This document shows positions 1-9,664 of a stretch of DNA of 52,257 nt, in pieces. Within the stretch, counting starts at the first letter, position 1, and the number at the start of each line of letters is the position of its first letter. The DNA comes from an uncultured bacterium (lineage in GTDB: Bacteria > Actinomycetota > Actinomycetes > S36-B12 > CAIKAW01). The position numbers were made by a program, and so were the translations under genes. The stretch is from the NCBI GenBank assembly GCA_903825575.1, contig CAIKAW010000044.1, forward strand, positions 1-52,257, given 5' to 3'. The notes below the pieces were generated by a model. It was not told the origin of the DNA. It worked only from the letters and a program-made list of their open reading frames with translations, and made no database searches.

Positions 1-199
1 GCTGCTCCAAGAAGTCTGGGGCTATCGCCATGCAGCCGACACCAGACTTGTCAACGTGCACGTCCAACGACTGCGTTCGAAGATCGAAATCGACCCAGAA
101 CATCCAGACATCGTGCTGACCGTACGCGGCGTCGGATACAAAGCCGGCGGCGCCACTGGGGACCGGGCAACCGTGGTTGGGCTTGGCGGCACGGAGTGA
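1..199 (+). CDS. mtrA: Response regulator MtrA, C-terminal end only (partial)
   Basis: The reading frame is open from position 2 to a TGA at 197-199 and encodes the last 65 residues of an OmpR/PhoB-type winged-helix DNA-binding domain. The recognition-helix stretch [13 protein letters not shown] and the closing hairpin VRGVGYKAG are typical of this family. The receiver domain lies outside the window. The assignment to MtrA rather than another OmpR regulator rests on the sensor kinase that follows (GTGA overlap) and on lpqB after it, an order conserved in Actinobacteria. MtrA is known to control cell-wall and division genes. The exact ortholog is inferred from context. Confidence 0.88.
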   Translation, partial: LLQEVWGYRHAADTRLVNVHVQRLRSKIEIDPEHPDIVLTVRGVGYKAGGATGDRATVVGLGGTE

Positions 200-1854
200 A
201 GCCAGCCGCGGAGCGATCCGCGGGGAAGGCCGGAGTCGCAGTGCCTCGGGCCGGGACGTCGGGACTTCTAGGTCCGTGGCGGCGATCACTGCAGTTGCGA
301 GTCGTCGCCACCACTCTGTTGGTGTCACTGGTAATCCTGACCAGCCTTGGATTCATGCTGCTCAACCGAGTCAGCGATGGTTTGGTTACCGCAAAGGTGC
401 GCGTGAGTCTGGTCGAGGCGGCCGCCGGCCAGGTGGAAGCACAGCGCATCCTGGATGCGGCTGGCGCAAGTACGACACCGCTCAGTCCGCAGTCATTGGT
501 GGACCAGGTGGTAACCGTGCTGTTGTCGCGTTCTGGGAGTCCACCACTCTTTGAGGTCTTGCTGCTCTCGGCGTTGCCGACGGGATCGGTAGCACCCGAG
601 CGCGGAAGTTACTTGGTGTCAGAAGTGAGTCTGCCGGCTGATCTTCGTAGTTCCGTGCGCCATGGACAGAATCAGCAGTACACGTTCACCACCATCAAGT
701 ATCTAGACGGGACGGCCGCCCCCGGACTAGCAGTCGGGGCGCCCCTGACGGTTCGCAGTATCGGACCTTACGAGTTGTATTACCTGTTCCCTCTCACCCA
801 GGAGCAAGAAACCCTTGATCTGGTGCGCCGCACAGTGCTCGGCACCGGGGCCCTCCTTCTGGCGGCTGTTGGACTACTGGCCGGATACGTGACTCGACAG
901 GTGGTGCGCCCGGTGCGACAGGCGGCTGAAACGGCCGAACGCTTGAGTAGTGGTCAACTCGGCGAACGCATGCGGCCTCACGGGGATGACGAATTAGCCA
1001 GACTCGGCCGATCGTTTAATGACATGGCCGAGAGTTTGCAGCGGCAGATTGGTCAGCTCGAGGAGCTCTCGCGAGTCCAGCAGCAATTCGTTGCTGATGT
1101 GTCCCACGAACTTCGGACGCCGCTGACTACAGTGCGGATGGCTGCTGACGTGTTGTTTGAATCCCGATCGTCTTTCGACGCCGGAACTGCGCGCTCTGCT
1201 GAGTTGTTGCAGACTCAACTCGATCGATTCGAAGCGATGCTCGGTGACCTACTTGAGATCAGTCGGTTCGACGCTGGGGTAGCAGTTCTTGATCTTGAGC
1301 CCGTAGACCTGCGGTTGGTTGCATCGCGAGTCGTCGAACGCACATTGCCACTGGCGCAGCGGCATCGCAGCATGGTTATCGTCGCCAGCGCACCGAGCCA
1401 ATGTATTGTCATGGCCGATCCACGCCGAGTCGAACGAATCCTGCGTAACCTCGTGGTAAATGCCATCGAACATGGCGAAGGTCATCCGGTGCGAATTTGG
1501 TTTGGTGCCGACGCCGACGCCGTCGCAGTCGGTGTCCGGGACTATGGCGCCGGCCTCGACGAGGCTGAGAGTGGGCTGGTGTTCAATCGCTTCTGGCGCG
1601 GAGATCCGGCTCGGGCGCGCACAACCGGCGGCACTGGGCTAGGACTTTCAATCTCGAGGGAAGATGCGGGACTGCATGGCGGATGGTTACAGGCTTGGGG
1701 GGCGCCGGGACGCGGTTCGCATTTTCGACTTACCTTGCCTCGCGATAGGACTGTGGTGCTCAAGTCATCACCGCTTCCGTTGCATCCTCCGGATGCCGGA
1801 GCAGCTATCCCAGCCGCAGCAAATGTTGAAGCAGGTGTAGCTGATGCGAACTAG
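196..1854 (+). CDS. mtrB: Sensor histidine kinase MtrB
   Basis: This 552-residue membrane histidine kinase pairs with MtrA. A membrane helix at about residues 35-57, an extracellular sensor region (about 58-212) and a second helix (about 213-234) precede a HAMP domain (about 235-287). The phosphoacceptor motif [10 protein letters not shown] places the histidine at residue 304. The ATPase domain shows an N box ([10 protein letters not shown]), a G1 box ([10 protein letters not shown]) and a G2 box ([10 protein letters not shown]). The GTG start overlaps the mtrA stop as GTGA, so the two are probably translationally coupled. The gene overlaps the start of lpqB by 11 bases. Length and order match the conserved mtrAB-lpqB operon. 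Confidence 0.93.
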   Translation: MKPAAERSAGKAGVAVPRAGTSGLLGPWRRSLQLRVVATTLLVSLVILTSLGFMLLNRVSDGLVTAKVRVSLVEAAAGQVEAQRILDAAGASTTPLSPQSLVDQVVTVLLSRSGSPPLFEVLLLSALPTGSVAPERGSYLVSEVSLPADLRSSVRHGQNQQYTFTTIKYLDGTAAPGLAVGAPLTVRSIGPYELYYLFPLTQEQETLDLVRRTVLGTGALLLAAVGLLAGYVTRQVVRPVRQAAETAERLSSGQLGERMRPHGDDELARLGRSFNDMAESLQRQIGQLEELSRVQQQFVADVSHELRTPLTTVRMAADVLFESRSSFDAGTARSAELLQTQLDRFEAMLGDLLEISRFDAGVAVLDLEPVDLRLVASRVVERTLPLAQRHRSMVIVASAPSQCIVMADPRRVERILRNLVVNAIEHGEGHPVRIWFGADADAVAVGVRDYGAGLDEAESGLVFNRFWRGDPARARTTGGTGLGLSISREDAGLHGGWLQAWGAPGRGSHFRLTLPRDRTVVLKSSPLPLHPPDAGAAIPAAANVEAGVADAN

Positions 1855-3553
1855 AACGCGACGGACGCTGCTTGCATGTGTTGCAAGCGGCTTGCTGTGT
1901 GCCTGCGCAACTATTCCGACTTCTGGCCCGATCAAGGCTGGGGTGGCTGTTGGTGCCGGAAGTGGCGCACAGGCGATTCGAGTGATCGCGGCACCGCCCC
2001 GAGCGGGAATGACGCCGACTGAGATTGTTCAAGGTTTTCTGGTCGCCAGTGCAAGTTTCTCGGATCAGGCCGCGACTGCCCGGGAGTATTTGACACCCGC
2101 CCGCGCTTCATCATGGCACCCGGGAATCGGAGTCCAGGTCTTTGCCCAAGATGGGCTGCAACTTGCGGCAACAGATAGCGATGTCAGCGCCCACGGACAG
2201 TTAGTGGCCACGATTGGCCCGACGGGGGAGTATCGGCTGGCAGCTGCTCCGATATCGAAATCGATTCCGTTCGCGCTGACTCGCGTTGCAGGGCAGTGGC
2301 GCATTTCATCCGTGCCGGACGGACTGCTCCTGTCAGAGTTCGATGTCGCAAGAGCTTTCAGGAGTTACGACGTCTACTACTTCGATCCGAAATTCCAAGT
2401 GTTGGTTCCAGATCCGCTAACACTTCCCGTACTAGGTTCGGCGGCCGCGACACAGGTCGTTCAAAATCTACTGGCCGGACCCACTCCGTGGTATGCAAAA
2501 TCGGTACGCACGGCGTTCCCACCCGGCACCCACTTGACAGTCGATGCGGTGCCGATTGTCAACGGCGTTGCGGAGGTAGACCTGTCCAGTGCAGTGTTGG
2601 CAGCCGGTAGTGCCTCTCGGGTAGCGTTGGCCGCGCAATTGGTATGGAGCCTTAAGACGCTGCCGGAAATCTCGGCGGTGCGAATAACTGTGGCTGGCCA
2701 ACCCTTCCTTGTGCCTGGTGCATCCAGCGTCGAGTCGGCCGACTCGTGGCCGCAGTTCGATCCGTCCGCCAGCGGGCCGGACAACTCCGCCGTGGCTCTT
2801 GTCGATGGGACAGTACGCGGCTTTAGTCCATCGACCGCGTCGCCGACCGCAGCATTGGCTACCTCAGGTTCTGGTACTGCACCGTTTGCCGCGATCTCTT
2901 GGGACGGCGCGACGGTGGCGGCCGCTGGCGCGGGAGGGATCTCGCTAGGCCCGATCGGTGTCAAGGCGCTGCGCCTGATCAACGAATCGGTGATGGCAAG
3001 GCCTTCGTTCGACCGGTTCGGCGGTCTTTGGTGGGTCAGTTTGGGGCGCTTACGCTACCTTTCTGACGCCGCTCCGCTTGAGCCCAAGATCGCTGGCACC
3101 CAAAGACCGGTCACGATCGCCATTCTCGGACTTGCGAAGGTGAGCTTGGTGTCGATCGCAGTTGCACGCGACGGCATCCGGGCTGCGGTAATCGTCAAGA
3201 CTTCGAGCGGAAACCAACTGCTGTTCGGGAGGGTGAGCAACAACGGCGGACTTCTGCTGGACGGACTTCGTCGCGGTATCGCGATTGACCTTGACGTCGC
3301 TGCCACCGCTTGGGCTGACGCAGACCACGTCGTCGTTTTGGGTTCGGTAGCTGATGGCGAACCGCAGGCCTACTTGGTGGACGTTGCGCACGGCGCGAGT
3401 CAGCCGTTAGGTGCTCCCAGTAGCCCAATGTCGATAGCCGCGCTTTCGGGTCAGCCAATTCTGATCGGAGCCGCGGACGGGTTGGTGTATCAGTCAATTG
3501 GTGGTGCGTGGACGGCCACTGGTAGTGGATCAAATCCGACTTACCCAGGCTGA
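1844..3553 (+). CDS. lpqB: Lipoprotein LpqB (MtrAB accessory lipoprotein)
   Basis: This 569-residue predicted lipoprotein has an N-terminal signal with arginines, a hydrophobic stretch and a lipobox-like LCAC with the lipidated cysteine at residue 21. A GerMN-type domain sits around residues 195-300 (VLVPDPLTLPVLG onward), followed by a C-terminal half with the repeating character of a beta-propeller. In mycobacteria LpqB contacts the extracytoplasmic part of MtrB and tunes its signalling. The ATG start lies inside the end of mtrB, so the three genes form one operon. The 50 bases between this gene and the next hold no clear terminator. Confidence 0.9.
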   Translation: MRTRTRRTLLACVASGLLCACATIPTSGPIKAGVAVGAGSGAQAIRVIAAPPRAGMTPTEIVQGFLVASASFSDQAATAREYLTPARASSWHPGIGVQVFAQDGLQLAATDSDVSAHGQLVATIGPTGEYRLAAAPISKSIPFALTRVAGQWRISSVPDGLLLSEFDVARAFRSYDVYYFDPKFQVLVPDPLTLPVLGSAAATQVVQNLLAGPTPWYAKSVRTAFPPGTHLTVDAVPIVNGVAEVDLSSAVLAAGSASRVALAAQLVWSLKTLPEISAVRITVAGQPFLVPGASSVESADSWPQFDPSASGPDNSAVALVDGTVRGFSPSTASPTAALATSGSGTAPFAAISWDGATVAAAGAGGISLGPIGVKALRLINESVMARPSFDRFGGLWWVSLGRLRYLSDAAPLEPKIAGTQRPVTIAILGLAKVSLVSIAVARDGIRAAVIVKTSSGNQLLFGRVSNNGGLLLDGLRRGIAIDLDVAATAWADADHVVVLGSVADGEPQAYLVDVAHGASQPLGAPSSPMSIAALSGQPILIGAADGLVYQSIGGAWTATGSGSNPTYPG

Positions 3554-3603
3554 TTTAGCGACGATCGCTCGTCCACTGATTGCCGTAGCTCGGTCCACGT
3601 GCG

Positions 3604-4386
3604 TTGAAGTCAGCCAAGAATGAGCCGGTGCGAACCGATTCTGCCGCTGCCCTGCTCGATCTAATCCTGCCCCGCGAATGTGCCGGCTGCGGTTCGGCAG
3701 GACGACGATTCTGCAACGTTTGCCGCCAGTCGCTCGAACGCGAACAGGTCAGGCCTGCGTTGGGCCAGGTCGCCGGCCTTCCGCTTGCGGCCGTGGCCCA
3801 ATACGGCGGAGTGACTCGCTCATCGCTGATCGCCTACAAGGAACACGGCGCACTAGCAGTTGCCGCTCCACTCGGGGAGGCGTTGGCACAGGCGGTGGCG
3901 CGGCTGCCAGGTCTGGATGCGCGGTGTCTGACGCTCTGGCTCATTCCCGCCCCAAGCGGTCGTGGGGTCGATCGGCGCCGGGGATCTAGTCCGATGCTCG
4001 AGCTCGCGAAGGAAGCTGCCAGTGCCCTGCGACGACACGGCTGGCGGGTCGTCGTCTGCCCCGCGGCCATCTCAGTGCGGCACCGACTTGATCAAGTGGG
4101 GCTGTCTGAGAATGAACGTCGAGCCAATCTGTCGGGGGCCATCGCTCTGCGGCCGATCCGGATTCCAATTGACGCGGCCATCATCCTCGTAGACGACATC
4201 AGTACCTCGGGAGCAACTTTGACCGAATTGGCGCGCGCAGTCAGGGCTGGCGGTCACATACCATTCGGGGCAGCGGTAGTAGCGCTGACAAGTGCCGAAC
4301 AGCACCTGCGCTCGGCCGCCACCGGGACTAACGTGGAAGTCGTTCGCGAAAGGCGTCCGAAGAGCGTTCCTCGCTCTTCGATTTGA
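3604..4386 (+). CDS. ComF-family phosphoribosyltransferase-like protein
   Basis: The protein has 260 residues. Two CxxC pairs (C26/C29 and C37/C40) form the N-terminal zinc-binding 'double zinc ribbon' of the ComF family. The C-terminal part carries the PRPP-binding loop IILVDDISTSGAT. The family includes ComF/GntX, linked to DNA uptake in competent bacteria; its role in actinobacteria is not established. The start used is a TTG at 3604. I see no better in-frame ATG before the zinc motif, so the N-terminus is uncertain by some residues. It lies between lpqB and hpf in the order common in Actinobacteria and is followed after 12 bases by hpf. Confidence 0.82.
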   Translation: MKSAKNEPVRTDSAAALLDLILPRECAGCGSAGRRFCNVCRQSLEREQVRPALGQVAGLPLAAVAQYGGVTRSSLIAYKEHGALAVAAPLGEALAQAVARLPGLDARCLTLWLIPAPSGRGVDRRRGSSPMLELAKEAASALRRHGWRVVVCPAAISVRHRLDQVGLSENERRANLSGAIALRPIRIPIDAAIILVDDISTSGATLTELARAVRAGGHIPFGAAVVALTSAEQHLRSAATGTNVEVVRERRPKSVPRSSI

Positions 4387-4398
4387 AGGGGGTCAGCT

Positions 4399-5016
4399 GT
4401 GAATACCGCCGTAGCAGTTAGCGTGAGGGGTCGCCACCTTGAGGTGTCGCAAGGATTTCAAGATCACGCGGCCGCCAAGTTCGACCGGATTGCCCGATTC
4501 GGTGTTCCCCTTTCACATATAGACGTTGAAGTGTCCCGTGAGAGCAGTTCTCGTCGCGGCGAAATCGCTTTTGAGGTTGAGTTGACCTGCATTGGTTCTG
4601 GACCAGTCATTCGGGCCGAAGCCGCGGCTGCAGACAAATACGCCGCACTAGATCTGGCCTACACCCGACTTGAGGAGCGGCTACGTAGGGCGGCGGATCG
4701 CCGTCGTGATCACCGCACTGCAGATTCCCATCACGGCACCGGCATGGCGGCGATGAGCGAGGCAACTCCAGCTAGCGAACCTTCGGATGCCGAAGGCGAT
4801 GATGAAGTCTTTGCCCAAGGCGCTGTGGTCGTGCGCGAGAAGACCCACGCGGCAGGCCAGATGGATGTTGAGCAGGCGCTCTACGAGATGGAGTTAGTCG
4901 GCCACGACTTCTTTCTGTTCCGCGAGTTACAGACCGGACAAGCGGCCGTGGTTTATCGCCGCCGCGGGTATGACTACGGCCTGATTCGCCTGGGCGAAGA
5001 ACCCGCGGCGGTTTGA
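4399..5016 (+). CDS. hpf: Ribosome hibernation promoting factor, long form
   Basis: The product has 205 residues. The N-terminal half (about 1-105) is the ribosome-binding HPF/YfiA beta-alpha fold. An acidic, low-complexity linker (about 106-145) leads to the C-terminal dimerisation domain (about 150-200), recognisable from MDVEQALYEMELVGHDFF and VYRRRGYDYGLIRL. Long HPF pairs 70S ribosomes into inactive 100S dimers in stationary phase or stress. The GTG start at 4399 has a purine-rich site (GAAGGGGGT) just upstream, which overlaps the end of the previous gene. It converges with the ycaQ-like gene, leaving only 12 bases between the two stops. Confidence 0.92.
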   Translation: MNTAVAVSVRGRHLEVSQGFQDHAAAKFDRIARFGVPLSHIDVEVSRESSSRRGEIAFEVELTCIGSGPVIRAEAAAADKYAALDLAYTRLEERLRRAADRRRDHRTADSHHGTGMAAMSEATPASEPSDAEGDDEVFAQGAVVVREKTHAAGQMDVEQALYEMELVGHDFFLFRELQTGQAAVVYRRRGYDYGLIRLGEEPAAV

Positions 5017-5028
5017 AGCGCAGTGTTG

Positions 5029-6231
5029 CTAGCGAGCTAACGCAGCCAGCAATGGCTTGCGAGCAACGTCAGGTGTAACTCGGTCGATCCGAATATCGGT
5101 GGAGCCGATCCAGCTGGATGCGTTCTTCAGCGCGGTAGCTACCCCGCTGATCGCGCTCCTTGGAACAGCGCCGTTCGCGACTTCGAAAGTCACATGTTTA
5201 GCCACTAGCGTGCTGCCTTCGCGGCCTGGGTCGACGCGGGCGATGAGTTCACCCTTATGGAGCACGGGCATTGCGAAGTAACCGTGGATTCGCTTCGCAG
5301 CTGGCGTATACGCCTCAAGTCGATGTTCAAGGCCGAATAGCCGGGCGGTCCGAGCGCGATTCCAGACAAGTGAGTCGAACGGTGAGAGTAGGGCGGTCGC
5401 AGTTGTAACCGGTCGGTCTACGGAGCGAAGCGCGGCGGGATCTGCGTAGCAGCCATTGGGCCAGCCTTCAACCGTTACAGGCACAAGCCCGCTCTCAGCG
5501 ACAACGCTTCGGACCTGAGCACTACTCAAACGGTGAACATCTGCAAGATCCGTGGTGGTGCCGACGCCGAGTGTCTGGCCGCTGCGGCGAACCAGTTCGG
5601 TCAGACAAGCACGGTCATCCGGGAGCAGCTCGAGTAGCGAAGCGGGGAGCGCCCGTTCAGCCAAGTCGTAGACGCGTCGCCAACCGGCCCGTCTGGTGAC
5701 GACGACTTCGCCGATGTCCCAGAGCCATTCGACGGCGATCTTGGTTTCCGACCAGTTCCACCACTCGGCTCCCGCCTTTGCGCCACCGAGTTCGTTAGCT
5801 GTCAGGGGTCCCTCAGCCGCCAGCCGTTTGAGTACCCCCTTCAGCGCCTGACGCGGAACGTCGTGCCAGCGGTACCCGCGCGCTACGAATTCCCGCCGCC
5901 GGAATCCGAACCAGGGGTAACTATCCAGGGGCAGGATGCACGCGGCGTGTGACCAGTATTCGAACGCGTTGGGCGGATCTGACCAATAACCGGCCTCGAT
6001 CGCTGAACGTTCGAGAGCCCCTAGGCGGGAGTAGGCGACGAGTTCGTGGGAGCGGGCTAGGACGCTGATCGTGTCTAGTTGTACGGCGCCAAGTTCAGCC
6101 ACCATCCGGACGACTCGGTTTCGCTGCGCTCGCGTCCCACCAGCTGCGACCGAGTTGGATCCAGCGGCAAGTCCTTGCGCGCGCAATGCCAGGTGGCGCG
6201 CCTGAGCAATGGAAAGCGTCGCTGGCGTCAC
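5029..6231 (-). CDS. YcaQ/AlkX-type winged-helix DNA glycosylase (HTH_42 family)
   Basis: This 400-residue protein belongs to the winged-helix DNA-binding family of E. coli YcaQ (AlkX) and Streptomyces AlkZ, glycosylases that excise alkylated bases and unhook interstrand crosslinks. The catalytic QxD motif appears as GAVQLDTI (Q51, D53), matching the QxD of the AlkX branch rather than the QxQ of AlkZ. Conserved segments such as FEYWSHAACILP and the C-terminal VARVDPGREGSTL are present. Its start overlaps the end of lysX by four bases (ATGA), so it is probably co-translated with lysX. The substrate is inferred from the family, not shown. Confidence 0.85.
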   Translation of the reverse strand: MTPATLSIAQARHLALRAQGLAAGSNSVAAGGTRAQRNRVVRMVAELGAVQLDTISVLARSHELVAYSRLGALERSAIEAGYWSDPPNAFEYWSHAACILPLDSYPWFGFRRREFVARGYRWHDVPRQALKGVLKRLAAEGPLTANELGGAKAGAEWWNWSETKIAVEWLWDIGEVVVTRRAGWRRVYDLAERALPASLLELLPDDRACLTELVRRSGQTLGVGTTTDLADVHRLSSAQVRSVVAESGLVPVTVEGWPNGCYADPAALRSVDRPVTTATALLSPFDSLVWNRARTARLFGLEHRLEAYTPAAKRIHGYFAMPVLHKGELIARVDPGREGSTLVAKHVTFEVANGAVPRSAISGVATALKNASSWIGSTDIRIDRVTPDVARKPLLAALAR

Positions 6232-9200
6232 GACTCGGGACGCGTCAATGGAAACAAGATGGTGTCCCGAATGCCCCGGCCAGTTAGGAACATGACCAGC
6301 CGGTCAATCCCCATTCCTTGGCCACCGGCCGGGGGCATGGCGAATTCCAGCGCCCGCAGGAAGTCTTCATCAAGTTCCATTGCTTCCGGATCGCCTGCCG
6401 CCGCAAGTAGTGATTGCTCTGTCAGTCGAGCTCGCTGGTCGATCGGATCGGTCAGTTCGGTATAGGCCGTACCGAGTTCGGCGCCGATGGCCACCAAATC
6501 CCAACGTTCGGCGAGGTCGGGCGCGCCGGGCTTGCTGCGCGTGAGTGGGGATGTTGCTCGTGGGAAATCGCGCCAGAAGGTTGGCTGGACGGTGTAACGC
6601 TCACAGGTTTCCGCGTAGAGCCTTTCGATGAGTGCCCCAACGCTCTCGCCTTCCGGTGCGTTAAGCCCTAACGCAACGCAGTGACGCCGCAACGTGGCTT
6701 CGGATGTGGCTACCGTGACGTGTTCGCCAAGGGCTTCAGAGATGCCCGTGCAGACGTCACGTTGGCTCCACTCTTCCGCAAGGTCTATCTCGTGCGTTGA
6801 GCCATCAGGCAGAGCGCGAATAAGCCGCGTTGTCCCGAGGACGTTGCTTGCCGCTTCAATGATCAACTCACGGGTCAGCTCGCGCATGGTTTCGTAATCG
6901 CCATACGCCTCATACATTTCCAGGCTCGTGAATTCCGGATTGTGTGAGCTGTCAACGCCTTCATTACGGAAGTTTCGGTTCAGTTCGAATACTTTCTCTA
7001 CCCCTCCTACCAGGAGTCGTTTGAGGTACAGCTCCGGAGCGATGCGAAGGTAAAGGCGTAGGTCGTAGGCATTGCTTCGCGTAACGAACGGCCGGGCGTT
7101 CGCTCCGCCATGAATCGGTTGGAGCATCGGTGTTTCCACCTCGACGAATCCGCGACTCCATAGCGATTCTCGAATGCTGCGCGTGACGCCCGACCTAATG
7201 TGCAGCAAATCCCTGGATTCAAGATTGACGATCAAATCTAGGTAGCGGTGACGAACTCGAGCTTCGCTGTCGGTCAGACCTTTGTGTTTGTCGGGCAACG
7301 GATGCAAGCACTTGCCAAGGAGAGTCCAATCGGTGGCGAGTACGGAAAGTTCGCCACTCTTTGACGTGATCACCTCGCCGGTAGCGCCGACCTGATCGCC
7401 AAGATCGATATCTGATTTCCATTTTGCTAACAACTCAGGTCCGGTGGTCTCAGCGGAGAGCATGACCTGTAGGTCACCTGACCCATCTCGGATGGAGGCA
7501 AACGTCAGGCCACCACCGACTCGATTGCGCATGACGCGGCCGGCAACCGTGACGCTGCTGCCCGTTTTAGTGTCCGGAGGCAGATCCTGGTGAGCAGCTC
7601 GCACTTCTGCAGTCGTGGCATTGCGCCGGAATGATGCCTGGAAGGGGTCCGATCCTTCGGCGCGCATTCGCTCGAGTTTTGCCAGGCGAACTTGGTCCTG
7701 TTCGGGGCGGCGGTCTGACTCGGAGGTGTCTGCTACGACAGGTGCTACTTGTTGCAGAGCTTCGTCAACCAATGCTCCGACACTTTGGCCGCCAACAGTG
7801 TCAACGGCGGCCCGCCGCAGGCTTGCCAATGGCGTACGAGTCGTCAAGAAACCTTCCGCGCCGGCGGCCGCAATCAGTACCCGCGGCAAGTCGCCTGCGG
7901 CGTCATAGCAAAGCAATCGTGGCACCCAGTCGGGCTGATACTTGGCGTTTGCCCGATACAACGATTCGATTTGCCAGAATCGCGAAAGAAACAGCAGCAT
8001 GGCGCGACCTGCGCGTAGGAACGGCCCGGCACCGATTCGTTCGCCTTCTTCAAACACCGATCGCATGACCGCGAAGTTCAACGATGCTCGTTCGACTCCC
8101 AGTCGCGGTCCACAGGCAACAAGTTCGCTGACCATGTACTCCATTAGACCGTTATCGGCGGCCCGGTCGCGTCGCATCAGATCCAAAGACACCCCACGCT
8201 GGCCCCACGGCGAGAGCGAAAGCAACGCTCGCAGTTCACCGTCCGCGTCTACGGCCTCTACTAGCACGCAACGACCGTCAGCGGCGTCTCCGAGGCGTCC
8301 AAGTGCCATGGAAAAGCCGCGCTCGGTTTCGGTGTCGCGCCAAGCGTCGGCGGCGAAGACGACCTGCGACATTTGCTCCGCGGGAATATCGCAGTGCCGA
8401 CGCACTCGAGTCGTGTAGCCAGCGCGCTCTACGCGCCGAACCGCTTGGCGGACCACGCGCATCGCACGTCCATCCAAGCGGAAATCAGCGAACTCAACGA
8501 TTGCTTCGTCGCCGATGGTTAGCGCGGCAAGCCCAGCGCGCGTATAGGCCGAAGCCCCGGTTTCACTGGCGCCAACGACGGCTGGGGCCCACGCAAAGGC
8601 CCGCGCCTCATCGATCCAAGCGTCGATTGCGCCGGGCCAGGCCTCGGGGTCTCCGATCGGATCGCCGCTGGCAAGGCTCACTCCGCTTTGGACCCGATAG
8701 GTGATGGCCGCCTTGCCGGTAGCCGAGAACAGCACCGATTTGTCGCGCCTAGTGGCGAAATATCCAAGCGAGTCGCGGTCCCCGTACTCGGCAAGTAGAG
8801 CGCGGATCGCCACCTCGTCAGCTATGGAAAGTCGCTCATGTTTACGGCGGGGGCGCACAAGCGCCCAAGCCGCAGCGAGATATGACAGGGCTCCGAGCAG
8901 CGCAAGTGTGAAAGCGACGATTCTCGGAGGGTTGCCGATAACGGTTGCGTTGCCGCCCACGACCTGCGAGATGGTGTAGGGGAGGCGACTAGCGGTTGTA
9001 AGGGAACCATGCAAGGTTTCAACAATCAGCCAACCAGAAACCAGGCTGACAGACATCGTTATGACTAGGACTACCGCAGCCCAGAGCAAACTTCCCTTGG
9101 TCACCTTGGCGTAGAACTCGCGCCGTGAAAACAACATGATCAGCAGCACGACGAGCGCGAAGATCGCGTTGGGGACAAATTCAGGGTCGACCACCGATGT

Positions 9201-9527
9201 CGGAATTGCGATCACGGCCACCAACGTGTGCCAGGTAACCACATACCACCACGCAACCCGTTTGCGCTTCCGCAGGGACGAAGCGACGATCGCGAGCAAT
9301 GCTGCCCAGGCCAGGTTCGGCGCGGCCGAGATGAAGAAGTACTCCAAGAACGTCCGCAGTGGGGCTGCCGGTGTTCGAAGTTCGGGGATCAGCGCAGTGA
9401 CCAGGCTGAACGTGGCGACCAGCCCGTAAACCACTGCGCCAACTCGCGGGACCTGCCGGCGCCAGTCCGTGCTGACAGCTTTGGCGTGCGGCCGTGGAGC
9501 CGTTTGCCGGGGCAAGGTCAGGGACAT
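6228..9527 (-). CDS. lysX: Bifunctional membrane lysyltransferase / lysyl-tRNA synthetase LysX
   Basis: This 1099-residue fusion protein starts with about six membrane helices (residues ~32-230) and a cytoplasmic DUF2156/GNAT-like transferase domain (~240-560). An OB-fold tRNA-binding domain (~640-730) and a class II lysyl-tRNA synthetase core (~750-1095) follow. Class II motif 2 is visible as FRNEGVDSSHNPEFTSLEMY and motif 3 as MGIDRLVMFLTG. In M. tuberculosis LysX makes Lys-tRNA and moves lysine onto phosphatidylglycerol, which protects against cationic peptides. Whether a separate lysS exists cannot be seen here. Its ATG is six bases from a candidate -10 box, so the mRNA may be leaderless. 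The ycaQ-like gene follows with an ATGA overlap. Confidence 0.93.
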   Translation of the reverse strand: MSLTLPRQTAPRPHAKAVSTDWRRQVPRVGAVVYGLVATFSLVTALIPELRTPAAPLRTFLEYFFISAAPNLAWAALLAIVASSLRKRKRVAWWYVVTWHTLVAVIAIPTSVVDPEFVPNAIFALVVLLIMLFSRREFYAKVTKGSLLWAAVVLVITMSVSLVSGWLIVETLHGSLTTASRLPYTISQVVGGNATVIGNPPRIVAFTLALLGALSYLAAAWALVRPRRKHERLSIADEVAIRALLAEYGDRDSLGYFATRRDKSVLFSATGKAAITYRVQSGVSLASGDPIGDPEAWPGAIDAWIDEARAFAWAPAVVGASETGASAYTRAGLAALTIGDEAIVEFADFRLDGRAMRVVRQAVRRVERAGYTTRVRRHCDIPAEQMSQVVFAADAWRDTETERGFSMALGRLGDAADGRCVLVEAVDADGELRALLSLSPWGQRGVSLDLMRRDRAADNGLMEYMVSELVACGPRLGVERASLNFAVMRSVFEEGERIGAGPFLRAGRAMLLFLSRFWQIESLYRANAKYQPDWVPRLLCYDAAGDLPRVLIAAAGAEGFLTTRTPLASLRRAAVDTVGGQSVGALVDEALQQVAPVVADTSESDRRPEQDQVRLAKLERMRAEGSDPFQASFRRNATTAEVRAAHQDLPPDTKTGSSVTVAGRVMRNRVGGGLTFASIRDGSGDLQVMLSAETTGPELLAKWKSDIDLGDQVGATGEVITSKSGELSVLATDWTLLGKCLHPLPDKHKGLTDSEARVRHRYLDLIVNLESRDLLHIRSGVTRSIRESLWSRGFVEVETPMLQPIHGGANARPFVTRSNAYDLRLYLRIAPELYLKRLLVGGVEKVFELNRNFRNEGVDSSHNPEFTSLEMYEAYGDYETMRELTRELIIEAASNVLGTTRLIRALPDGSTHEIDLAEEWSQRDVCTGISEALGEHVTVATSEATLRRHCVALGLNAPEGESVGALIERLYAETCERYTVQPTFWRDFPRATSPLTRSKPGAPDLAERWDLVAIGAELGTAYTELTDPIDQRARLTEQSLLAAAGDPEAMELDEDFLRALEFAMPPAGGQGMGIDRLVMFLTGRGIRDTILFPLTRPES

Positions 9528-9533
9528 GAGGAC

Positions 9534-9562
9534 ATTGTGCCGGGCTTGGGCCTCGCTGACAG
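9534..9562 (-). promoter_or_regulatory. Candidate leaderless promoter of lysX
   Basis: On the minus strand CACAAT (positions 9539-9534) stands exactly six bases before the lysX ATG, the spacing of actinobacterial leaderless genes. A weak -35-like CTGTCA lies 17 bases further upstream. No Shine-Dalgarno sequence is visible. The call rests on spacing and the -10 resemblance only. Confidence 0.35.
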
Positions 9563-9563
9563 G

Positions 9564-9590
9564 TTGCCGGTCGGGCGGCCCGTCTAGGAT
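9564..9590 (+). promoter_or_regulatory. Candidate promoter of secA
   Basis: TTGCCG (9564-9569) and TAGGAT (9585-9590) resemble sigma-A -35 and -10 boxes, but the 15-base spacer is short. The element lies in the 137-base divergent gap between lysX and secA and would give secA a leader of about 65 bases. Confidence 0.33.
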
Positions 9591-9664
9591 GGCTAGGCGG
9601 CGGGAGCCCGTCGCGCAGTCTTTCCCGGTGGGGAAGGGCCGCCCCTCTCGTCCGGGAGATCCGA

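Noticed and set aside
9534-9551. Tiny five-codon upstream frame overlapping the lysX start
   Set aside because: If lysX is leaderless, it is not transcribed; too short to support.
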